Part shown: positions 41,742-50,256 of the stretch, one piece after another
Position numbering within the stretch: the first letter of the stretch is position 1
Layout: every line of letters starts with the position of its first letter
DNA from: Anabaena cylindrica PCC 7122
Lineage (GTDB): Bacteria; Cyanobacteriota; Cyanobacteriia; Cyanobacteriales; Nostocaceae
Assembly: GCF_000317695.1 (NCBI RefSeq)
Contig: NC_019771.1
Span: 806,001-870,000 of the forward strand
Reading direction: 5' to 3'
DNA length: 64,000 bases
Program-made: the position numbers and the translations under genes
The notes under the pieces: generated by a model
Database searches by the model: none
Told to the model about the DNA's origin: nothing
Seen by the model: only the letters and a program-made list of their open reading frames with translations

Positions 41742-44225
41742 CTACATTCTACTTAACGCACCACGAGTTACACCTAATTGGTTTTGTAGTTTCAATTCTC
41801 TCCAAAGTTGAGAACCGTTGATTTCTCCTTGAAGAAGTTGATTATAACGGTGTATTGTTTTTATTACTTGTTCCGGTGTTTCGTTGAGAAATTCAATCCG
41901 GAAGTGCTGTAAACCCAATGATATTAGCCTTTGTACATATTCTGCACCAGTTTGAGCAGTACTATTATATACAGTGTTACGGCATCCTGCATCAGCTTTG
42001 AGAATGTGTTCACTACCTACTCTGTCTTTAATTTTGACTTCTAGTTTTTCGCAAGGTCTACCACAGTTAGTATAATCTGTTCCTTCTGATAAGAAAGCAC
42101 AAAATACGCAGTGTTCCATGTGAAACATTGGTATTCGTTGATGAATTGTCACTTCCAAGTTTTGGGGTGGATAATTTGTAATTAAATCTTCGAGTTGGTT
42201 AACATTTAAGTCGTAGGATGCTGTTAATCTTTCTAAATTAAAGCGTTGTTGCAAATAGTCTGCTGTGAGTGGGTTAGCTATATTTAAAGAAAAGTCAGCA
42301 ACACATCTTTCATTTGCAAAATATTCTAATTGGTCATAATTTCTAATTAAATAACCATCGGCTTTGGAATCACGAACTTGTTTTAAAATCCAGGTTTCTC
42401 CAGATTTAGTTATGCGGGGTGGTGCGACAAAGATACTGATTTCTGATTCAGATTCTCGCACTATTTTGACTGCTTCTTGATAATTGCGAGGATTTTCAAA
42501 TTCACAGTATATTGTTTTGATATCTGCTGTTAATACTGCTTTGAGTTGGTTGATGTTTCTGACTAAAACAATCAGAGAAGGAAAAGCTGGAATAGGGGAA
42601 AAATTGGAAGTAATTAAATCTTGCCATTTTCCATGATGATTTAATTGCCAAAGTTTGGGTTTTCTTCTTAATTCTTCTAATTGGGTGACTATTTCCCGAC
42701 GCATTCGGTTTAATTCACTCACGGGTAACATAATATTCCCGTTGAGATTATTTATAAAATTGTCTAAATAGAAAGAAGTATTTCCTAAACGTCCAAATTG
42801 TTCTTTTACCCTTTCTGTGGTGAGAGGTTTAGTGTGTGCTTCTACTAGCAATATTTCTGATTCTACTTGGACAATATTACCAAATTCATCACGAGCGATC
42901 GCAATTAATTTTTCTCCAATTTCTCCATACACTTCTATATTAATCGGTCGTTGAAATTGGGGATTTTCTCCAGCATAACTTTGACGGATTTGTTTATCAA
43001 GTTCTGGATCATTAGTTTTCCAAACTTTATCACCTATATTTATCCGTCGGAAATTCAAATTATTTCTACCAAAGCTTAATATTACGTCTTTTCCTTTTTC
43101 CACAACTGCATATATTCTTCCCCCTTCTTCCTGCCTTTCTGGATGTCCACAATCAAAAACAATTCCGTCACCTGGTTTAACTGGTGCTTCTAGTTTCACT
43201 GTTATTTGTTCATTGCTAATACGGGTAACTTCTCCTAAATAAACACCGCGTTTTTTCCCGAAATTTGCATGAACCAATTCTTGATTATTAATTCCCTCAA
43301 ACCAACCAGTATATAGTCCACGAGAAAACGCCATTTCTAGATTATATTGGTCTTTACGCAAAACAGATGATTTTTGTTCTATATTAGTTTTTATAATTTT
43401 ATCTAACGCTTTTCGATAAACTTGAGTAACATTAGCAACATATTCTGGTGCTTTCAAACGTCCTTCTATTTTTAAACAAGTAACTCCAGATTTAACCAAC
43501 TCCGGTAAAACTTCTAAACCTGCTAAATCTTGAGGACTTAATAAATATTTCCGATTACCTAAATTAACAACTTCACCATCTGCAATTAAATCATAAGGCA
43601 TTCTGCAAGCTTGAGCGCATTCTCCCCGATTTGCAGAACGTCCCCCCAGTGCTTCACTAGTTAAACATTGTCCAGAATATGCGACGCACAAAGCACCGTG
43701 AACGAAAACTTCTAAAGGTAGGGAAGTATTTTTTTGAAATATTTGTTGTTGAATTTTATTAATTTCTGTAATGGAACATTCCCGCGCTAAAACTACCAAT
43801 TGACAACCAAGAGATTTTGCAAATTCTACCCCCGCAGCACTAGTAATCGTCATTTGCGTTGAAGCGTGAATGGGAAAGTCGGGGGAAAGATGACGAATCA
43901 GACGACAAATACCGATATCTTGAACGATGACAGCATCAACGCCCGCAGAAATGATAGTTTTGAGGTATTGCTGTGCTTCAGTGAGTTCTTGGGGGAAAAT
44001 CAGGGTATTCAGGGTGACGTAACCTTTGACTCCTCGTAGGTGCAGAAATTCCATTAACTCAGGTAAATCTGCTTCGGTGAAATTCTCAGCCCTCATCCGT
44101 GCGTTAAACCTGTCTAAACCAAAGTAAATTGCATCAGCACCATTTTCTACTGCTGCTTTTGCACATTCCCAATTACCCGCAGGTGCTAGGAGTTCGGGGA
44201 GTTTGAGGGTAGGGGTGCTTGTCAT
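41742..44225 (-). CDS. peptidase U32 family protein with DUF3656
   Basis: An 827-residue protein. The N-terminal half is a U32 TIM-barrel: 'LLAPAGNWECAKAAVENGADAIYFG', shown by its parts LLAPAGN and GADAIYFG, and 'EVFVHGALCVAYSGQCLTS' with 'RGECAQACRMPY'. DUF3656 fills the middle, and a second Cys cluster 'MEHCVFCAFL', 'NCGRPC' is near the C-terminus. Relatives (RlhA, TrhP, UbiU/V) make hydroxylated RNA bases or ubiquinone with iron-sulfur clusters, so this is probably an RNA-modifying or hydroxylation protein, not a protease. The four-Cys sets would bind 4Fe-4S. Confidence 0.9.
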   Translation of the reverse strand: MTSTPTLKLPELLAPAGNWECAKAAVENGADAIYFGLDRFNARMRAENFTEADLPELMEFLHLRGVKGYVTLNTLIFPQELTEAQQYLKTIISAGVDAVIVQDIGICRLIRHLSPDFPIHASTQMTITSAAGVEFAKSLGCQLVVLARECSITEINKIQQQIFQKNTSLPLEVFVHGALCVAYSGQCLTSEALGGRSANRGECAQACRMPYDLIADGEVVNLGNRKYLLSPQDLAGLEVLPELVKSGVTCLKIEGRLKAPEYVANVTQVYRKALDKIIKTNIEQKSSVLRKDQYNLEMAFSRGLYTGWFEGINNQELVHANFGKKRGVYLGEVTRISNEQITVKLEAPVKPGDGIVFDCGHPERQEEGGRIYAVVEKGKDVILSFGRNNLNFRRINIGDKVWKTNDPELDKQIRQSYAGENPQFQRPINIEVYGEIGEKLIAIARDEFGNIVQVESEILLVEAHTKPLTTERVKEQFGRLGNTSFYLDNFINNLNGNIMLPVSELNRMRREIVTQLEELRRKPKLWQLNHHGKWQDLITSNFSPIPAFPSLIVLVRNINQLKAVLTADIKTIYCEFENPRNYQEAVKIVRESESEISIFVAPPRITKSGETWILKQVRDSKADGYLIRNYDQLEYFANERCVADFSLNIANPLTADYLQQRFNLERLTASYDLNVNQLEDLITNYPPQNLEVTIHQRIPMFHMEHCVFCAFLSEGTDYTNCGRPCEKLEVKIKDRVGSEHILKADAGCRNTVYNSTAQTGAEYVQRLISLGLQHFRIEFLNETPEQVIKTIHRYNQLLQGEINGSQLWRELKLQNQLGVTRGALSRM

Positions 44226-44401
44226 TGGGGTTAGTCAGGTTTAGTTCAGTTTATAGATTGTATCTAAATTGGGGGGTAGTTGGTTGGCTATGGTTAATTA
44301 TATTGACATAAAATAAAATCCATTATTCTGGTATAATTTTTTATCAGCTAAAGATAGATTAATTTTTTATTGATATTAAAATATAAATATCCAGACATAA
44401 A

Positions 44402-46930
44402 ATGGCTATAAATAATAGTAGATCATTGTCGCTTGTAAATCAGGATGAAAGTATTTGTGAAAATTTATTAACTCAAGTTAATTCAATACATTTAACAGCA
44501 AATAATCAACTTACTCAATCTCATAAAATTGAAATGGGGCAATTTTTAACCCCCGACGCAATAGCCAGATTTATGGCTAATATGTTTGATTTTGAATTAA
44601 CAGAAATATCCTTACTTGATGCTGGTGCTGGTACTGGTTCATTGTTAACTGCTGTTGTTTTTAAATTGTGTCAACGACTGAAAAGACCAAAATATTTACA
44701 TATTACCGCCTACGAAATTGACCCTTTTTTGATTGATTTCTTAGAAAAAACGCTTAAATGCTGTGAGAATGCTTGTTATCAATTGGGTATAAAATTTACA
44801 TATACAATACATCAAAGTGATTTCATCGAATCAGTCGTTAACTTATTACAATATCCTTTACTTGCTGATTCGATAACAACAAAATTTACACACGCTATCC
44901 TTAATCCACCATATTACAAAATAAATTCCCAATCAAAATACCGCTTATTATTACGTTCAATAGGTTTGGAAACAACTAATATTTATACAGGTTTTATTTT
45001 TGCTGTTATTAAATTACTAAAATTAAATGGACAATTAGTAGCAATTACTCCCAGAAGTTTTTGCAATGGGTCATACTTTAGAGAGTTTCGGCAATTTTTT
45101 CTGGAAAATATGGCTTTAGAAAAAATTCATTTATTCAATTCACGTAAAGAAGTATTTAGTAATGATAAAATATTACAAGAAACTGTTATTGTTCACGCTT
45201 ATAAACAATCAAAAAAACCAGATACTATATTAATTAGCTCTAGTATCAATGCAGAAGATGACTTAATACTGTCTCATCATCTTTGTTACTCTGATGTAAT
45301 TGATCCTCAAGATCAAGATAAATTTATTCATATAATACCAGATACTTTAAATCAGCAAATAGTTGAGCAAATGAAGCAATTTTTTTGCACACTTCAAGAT
45401 TTAGGTTTGAATGTTTCTACTGGTAAAGTGGTTGATTTTAGAATCAAGCCTTATTTGAGACTAAACCCAGAGAAGGGAACAGTTCCATTAATTTACCCAA
45501 CTCACTTTGATCATAGTTATATCAGTTATCCAAAGAAGACTAAAAAATGTCAAGCTATAGTATTAGCAAAAGAGACAAATAATCTTTTAATTCCCAATGA
45601 AAATTATGTATTAACTAAACGTTTTTCTTCTAAAGAGGAAAAAAAACGAGTTGTTGCTGTTGTTTACGATGCCACAAAAATTGATACATCTAGTATTGGC
45701 TTTGAGAACCACTTAAATTATTTTCATCAACAAGGGCAGGGACTAGATTTAACTCTAGCAAAAGGTCTTACCGCTTATCTAAACTCTAGTTTAGTAGATT
45801 CATTTTTTCGCCTATTTAATGGACACACTCAAGTTAATGCTACAGATTTACGTAATTTAAAGTATCCAACTTTAGAACAACTTTATTTATTAGGTAAATA
45901 TATAGGAGTAGAATTTCCTAACCAGTCTGAGATAGATAAACTTATAGATAGGTTATTATTAAATATGACAGATTCATCAGAAAATAATCCAATTATCATC
46001 AAAGCACGTATTGAGGAAGCAATAGAAATACTCGCTGATTTAGGTTTTCCAAAAAAACAACTCAATGAACGTTCAGGTTTAACTTTATTAGCATTACTTG
46101 ATTTAAAACCTTATGAATCTTGGATATCTGCAAAAGCACCTCTCCTAGGCATCACGCCAATGATGGAATTTATGGAACAACAATATGCTAAAAAGTATGC
46201 TCCTAACACACGAGAAACAGTCCGTCGTCAAACTGTACACCAATTTATTGATGCAGGTTTAATTGTTGTCAATCCTGATAATATCGAGCGTCCTGTTAAC
46301 AGTCCTAAAACAGTATACCAAATTGAAGATAGTGCTTTAGAAATGTTGCGGACATTTAAAACTGATGAATGGGATAAAAATCTGCAAACTTATTTAGCAT
46401 CTATTGAAACTCTCAAGAACAAATATGCCCAAGCAAGATTAAAAGCAAGAATAGAAGTGAATATTCCTGGTGCATCAATCTCACTTTCACCAGGTGGTCA
46501 AAATATTTTAATTGAGAAAATAATTAATGATTTCTGCCCACGATTTACACCTAATAGTAACATCATTTACGTTGGTGATACAGATGAAAAATTTGCCTAT
46601 TTTGAGAAATCAGCTTTGTCGGAACTAGGAATTAAAATTGATACACATGGAAAGATGCCAGATATAATCATTCATTTCCAAGCTAAAAACTGGTTAGTAT
46701 TAATTGAAGCTGTAACATCACACGGACCAATTGATGCTAAACGGAAGACTGAACTTGAAAGTTTATTTAAAAGTTCTCAAATACCACTGGTAATGGTGAC
46801 AGCTTTTCTGAATCGCAAAGCAATGAAAGAGTATTTACCAGAAATTTCTTGGGAAACTGATGTATGGGTAGCAGAAGATGGAACTCATTTGATTCACTTC
46901 AATGGTGAAAATCTTCTACAAATTTATTAG
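44402..46930 (+). CDS. fused restriction-modification enzyme: N6-adenine methylase + BsuBI/PstI-type nuclease
   Basis: An 842-residue single polypeptide. The methylase part has SAM motif I 'DAGAGTGSLL' (from Asp73) and the catalytic 'NPPY' (168-171), then a target-recognition region (about 330-500). The C-terminal part, from about residue 550, matches the BsuBI/PstI endonuclease family: a winged-helix-like 'RETVRRQTVHQFIDAGLI' segment and the nuclease core 'MPDIIIHFQAKNWLVLIEAV' with Asp754 and Glu769, followed by TSHGP and KR. BsuBI and PstI enzymes act at CTGCAG. They are normally encoded apart from their methylases, so the fusion is notable. No other RM gene is adjacent. Confidence 0.85.
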   Translation: MAINNSRSLSLVNQDESICENLLTQVNSIHLTANNQLTQSHKIEMGQFLTPDAIARFMANMFDFELTEISLLDAGAGTGSLLTAVVFKLCQRLKRPKYLHITAYEIDPFLIDFLEKTLKCCENACYQLGIKFTYTIHQSDFIESVVNLLQYPLLADSITTKFTHAILNPPYYKINSQSKYRLLLRSIGLETTNIYTGFIFAVIKLLKLNGQLVAITPRSFCNGSYFREFRQFFLENMALEKIHLFNSRKEVFSNDKILQETVIVHAYKQSKKPDTILISSSINAEDDLILSHHLCYSDVIDPQDQDKFIHIIPDTLNQQIVEQMKQFFCTLQDLGLNVSTGKVVDFRIKPYLRLNPEKGTVPLIYPTHFDHSYISYPKKTKKCQAIVLAKETNNLLIPNENYVLTKRFSSKEEKKRVVAVVYDATKIDTSSIGFENHLNYFHQQGQGLDLTLAKGLTAYLNSSLVDSFFRLFNGHTQVNATDLRNLKYPTLEQLYLLGKYIGVEFPNQSEIDKLIDRLLLNMTDSSENNPIIIKARIEEAIEILADLGFPKKQLNERSGLTLLALLDLKPYESWISAKAPLLGITPMMEFMEQQYAKKYAPNTRETVRRQTVHQFIDAGLIVVNPDNIERPVNSPKTVYQIEDSALEMLRTFKTDEWDKNLQTYLASIETLKNKYAQARLKARIEVNIPGASISLSPGGQNILIEKIINDFCPRFTPNSNIIYVGDTDEKFAYFEKSALSELGIKIDTHGKMPDIIIHFQAKNWLVLIEAVTSHGPIDAKRKTELESLFKSSQIPLVMVTAFLNRKAMKEYLPEISWETDVWVAEDGTHLIHFNGENLLQIY

Positions 46931-47099
46931 TAATATGCAATCCTCAATTATTTGTGAGTAACAATAAGTTAAATTGGTGTTGAACTTGTCTAAACTCCAG
47001 TAAATTACATCAGCAGCATTTTTACTGCTGCTTTAGCTTATATCTTGCACTTGGAAAAAACAACTCTTTGCATCTTCCTTTCTTTGCGCGAAAGATTTC

Positions 47100-47876
47100 T
47101 TAATCTATTGTATCTGGATCTATACCCATTTCTCGCAGACGTACTGCTAATTGTGCGGCTTTGCGTTCTGCTTGTTCAGTCCTTAATCTTTGTAATTGGG
47201 CTTCTTCTTTACCCAATAATAATAAATTACCTTTCTTATCCCACCAACGCAACCAAAGTTGTTCAGGATTATTCAAATAACTTCCTTGCCATAAACCTAA
47301 TTCTACACCTAACGGGGGAATGGGATAATGTCCACGTTCGTTAGGCTGCATTTTCTGGTAAGAAAAATCTACCAAATGATAAACTTCTAATTTATCATTA
47401 TTCACTTCATAAATAACATAATAGGGAATACGGATAATGCGTTCATATACCCAAAATTTACCAGGTTTTTGACCAGCCTGTAAACCTGTTAGAGGTGTGG
47501 TATCTCGTTCTTCGTCACCATTACCACTGGCTAATTCTATCGCAATTAATGGGGGTATATATTCCCGCCATAATACATAAGAACGGCGAATTTTACCTTC
47601 TAATCTTGGTGATACATCAGGGACATAAAACCAATCTGGTGCTACTGTACCTTTTTCTGGTGGTTCTGTTTCGCGCCAATAAATACCACAATCTTGACCT
47701 ATACAAAATTGTCCATCTGGATGTAACGTTTGTAAAGTCTGAATAATTGAATCTGTAATAATTATACTTTGGGGATGTTCTTGAAAATTCTTCACAAAAG
47801 TACCATCAGACTCTGGTAGTTGAGTATGATCAGGAAACTGCGGTGGTATAGCAATATCAGCCAGGGTTTCACTCAT
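47100..47876 (-). CDS. Uma2-family (DUF820) protein, long form
   Basis: A 258-residue Uma2-family protein of the longer subgroup. 'PDWFYVPDVSP' and 'PLIAIELASGNGDEERD' hold the acids of the PD-(D/E)XK-like core, with 'FWVYERIIRIPYYVIYE' after it. The last 40 residues ('LQRLRTEQAERKAAQLAVRLREMGIDPDTI') form a coiled coil, common in this subgroup. It is only distantly related to the two Uma2 paralogs by chlH. It stands alone between the RM gene and a repeat region. Confidence 0.87.
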   Translation of the reverse strand: MSETLADIAIPPQFPDHTQLPESDGTFVKNFQEHPQSIIITDSIIQTLQTLHPDGQFCIGQDCGIYWRETEPPEKGTVAPDWFYVPDVSPRLEGKIRRSYVLWREYIPPLIAIELASGNGDEERDTTPLTGLQAGQKPGKFWVYERIIRIPYYVIYEVNNDKLEVYHLVDFSYQKMQPNERGHYPIPPLGVELGLWQGSYLNNPEQLWLRWWDKKGNLLLLGKEEAQLQRLRTEQAERKAAQLAVRLREMGIDPDTID

Positions 47877-48303
47877 ACTATTTAAAGGATTGCAGTTGTT
47901 AATTTAATATTATATCAGGAAACAAGTAACAACGATTATCTAAGAAGTTGGGGATCTTGGGGGTTGTGATTGTCAGAATCAGGATATCCAGGATTTGAGG
48001 ATGTACAGGATGTTTTTGAATGATTGTTTTTGAATAATTTAAACTATCTATAAATTACCATCCTGTTAATCTTATAATCGGTGGATATCCTGATTCAGAC
48101 GAATACAACTTTCATCATCAACAAACAATCTATAAATTACCATCCTGTAAATCCTTTAATCCTGGTTATCCTGATTCAGACAATTAATATTGGTGCGTTA
48201 TGTCGCGTATTTAATTTATTTGTATATTTGATCATCTTTTCGCGCTTCTAACACACGCTACAAACTTTTGACTTCACGTTAGGGCGTATTACAAGTTACA
48301 AGT
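47877..48303. other. 427-base intergenic region of repeats
   Basis: No gene. It contains the direct and inverted copies of an 'ATCCTGATTCAGAC' repeat described separately. The right part (48240-48303) is unremarkable. Confidence 0.6.
47972..48181. repeat. direct and inverted copies of a ~55-base repeat
   Basis: Two direct copies at 48046-48100 and 48128-48181 share 'ATCTATAAATTACCATCCTG' at the left and 'ATCCTGATTCAGAC' at the right. A shorter inverted copy at 47972-48012 begins GTCAGAATCAGGATATCC. The arrangement allows alternative long hairpins. Confidence 0.65.
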
Positions 48304-50205
48304 CTAGACGCGAGAGAAACGCCACACACCCCAACCATACCAACACCTACTAAACTCCCCAACTCCTTCCCCACCGCAAGGGAGGTGGGCTTCTGGTGCT
48401 TTTATATCAAAAGTAATATCTTTGTAGTACAACCACGAAACTCCTTTTCTCCATCCTACCTCGTCCCCGAACTTCTCCCAGATTTGGGAGTTATATTCTC
48501 TTGCTCCCCCAAAACCTTGATAAATCCTTTTTTGAACAGAGAAACCGAATTTACCATTACTGTATTTTACCCACAATTGGTCAATAGTCCAAAGATATTC
48601 ACAGGGAAAATTATCAATGCTATTAACATCTAACCAACCTTCCTTTTCCCTTTTCGCAACCGCTAACATGACTCGCGTTGTTTCTTCATCAGCTTCTTTC
48701 CATTTCTCTGCTGCGAGTAAGTCACGAAGACGGGTATAATTCATACCTACTGCTGATTTTAGATCAACATTATTGACTTCTAAGGATTTATTGTTTGAAT
48801 TAAAAATAATTTGATAATATTCATCATCATCGTCAAAATTATATTCACAATATTTCGATTGAACATATTGGATATAGTTAATAGTACGTTTGTAGCTAAA
48901 TTCATTATTTATTTTTTTATATAGATTAGCTGCCAAATTCAAATTTTCAAGTCCGGTTTTTTTATTTCCTATTTCGCTATAATAATTTCCCTTATAGTAA
49001 TATACTTCTGCAAGATATGTATAAATATTTAAGGCATAATCAGGTTCAATTTTTATTATTGTATTAAAATCCTCAAATGCACCTAGTATATCTCCTCTTT
49101 GAAAACGAAATTTTCCTCTAACATAATATGCTTTATGAAATTCAGGATTAATATTTAATGCTTGATTCAAATAGCTGATTGTTATTTCATCTATATCCAT
49201 CCAACCTATTTCATCTATATAAATCCGATCTATTTCATTTAGGTTATAGTAGGTAATTGCTAAATTAAAATAGACTACAGCTTCTTTAGGATTAATTCTT
49301 ATTGCTTCCTCATAATCATTAATGGCATAGTCTATATAACCCAATTCATAGTAAATAATTCCTCTGTTATTATGAGAGTAAGCATCTTTAGGATTAATGT
49401 ATATTGCTTGACTATAATCATTTATAGCATCCTGGAAGTTTCCCAGTTGATGATGAATTTCTGCTCGTTTAAAATATATTTGAGCATTTCTAGGATTTAT
49501 CTGCAATGCTTTACTATAATTAGTAATCGCGCCTTGATAATTTTGATTATTAACAAATTCATCACCCACTAAGATATACTTATGATAATCATAATATGTA
49601 AATAATTTTAAATTCTCTAAATAGCCATGTAAACCACCAGGATAAAGTAATTCATCTATTCCGACTAAAGTTTTATCACCAATTGATTTAATCATATTCG
49701 TTGGTAAAAAACCAGCTATAATAAGACCATATTCTTTTTCCGTTTCACTAAATTCTTCTTGACATAAAATACAAACTAAAACAGCATTTTTTTCAATTTC
49801 TTCTCTATCAATTGTCCATTGAACTTTATCAAAATATCCATAACGGGTTTTAACCTGAATACCAACTGATGGATCAGAAGTTAAAGTAAAATCAATTTTT
49901 TCATCTCCACCAATGCGTTTTTCATAATCAATTTCAGTTACAAAATCACCTAAACGGATTTTAACAACTTCCTCACCCAGCTTTCCTTTCATATTATTGA
50001 AGAAGATGTTCTTAACATCGGATTGTTGCTTGAATTTATTAGCCATCTCCCAGCAAAAATCCCGTAATTGCTTTAACCTCTCTCCAGAGATAACTGTCAA
50101 CTCACTATGCTGTTCTTGATAGTGAGTACAGGAATAAATGGTACTGCTTATATTATATTTCTCTGCGTTCTCTGCGCCTCTGCGTGAAAAAAAACCAAGA
50201 CACAA
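48304..50205 (-). CDS. nuclease-like (DUF4365-type) + TPR + GUN4 domain protein
   Basis: A 633-residue protein with an uncommon domain order. Residues about 70-190 look like a PD-(D/E)XK fold of the DUF4365 kind: 'GKLGEEVVKIRLGDF', 'KIDFTL', 'GIQVKTRYG' (Glu, Asp, Gln-x-Lys). Residues about 210-430 hold five or more TPR repeats ('AITNYSKALQINPRNAQIYF', 'AINDYEEAIRINP'). Residues about 490-600 are a GUN4 domain: 'YTRLRDLLAAEKWKEADEET', 'IDQLWVKYSNGKFGFSVQ'. The first ~20 residues come from a GCGCAGAGAACGCAGAG-type repeat, so the true start is later, possibly ATG 50046. The last ~20 residues also look repeat-derived. Role unknown. Confidence 0.75.
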   Translation of the reverse strand: MCLGFFSRRGAENAEKYNISSTIYSCTHYQEQHSELTVISGERLKQLRDFCWEMANKFKQQSDVKNIFFNNMKGKLGEEVVKIRLGDFVTEIDYEKRIGGDEKIDFTLTSDPSVGIQVKTRYGYFDKVQWTIDREEIEKNAVLVCILCQEEFSETEKEYGLIIAGFLPTNMIKSIGDKTLVGIDELLYPGGLHGYLENLKLFTYYDYHKYILVGDEFVNNQNYQGAITNYSKALQINPRNAQIYFKRAEIHHQLGNFQDAINDYSQAIYINPKDAYSHNNRGIIYYELGYIDYAINDYEEAIRINPKEAVVYFNLAITYYNLNEIDRIYIDEIGWMDIDEITISYLNQALNINPEFHKAYYVRGKFRFQRGDILGAFEDFNTIIKIEPDYALNIYTYLAEVYYYKGNYYSEIGNKKTGLENLNLAANLYKKINNEFSYKRTINYIQYVQSKYCEYNFDDDDEYYQIIFNSNNKSLEVNNVDLKSAVGMNYTRLRDLLAAEKWKEADEETTRVMLAVAKREKEGWLDVNSIDNFPCEYLWTIDQLWVKYSNGKFGFSVQKRIYQGFGGAREYNSQIWEKFGDEVGWRKGVSWLYYKDITFDIKAPEAHLPCGGEGVGEFSRCWYGWGVWRFSRV

Positions 50206-50256
50206 AAACGCACAGAAAAAACCTTTGCGTCTTTGCGCCTTTGCGTGAGATATTTC

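Noticed and set aside
6284..50205. Functional link between chlH and the GUN4-domain gene
   Set aside because: GUN4 does activate ChlH, but the two genes are 38 kb apart, and this GUN4 is the tail of a nuclease/TPR protein; co-occurrence is probably chance.
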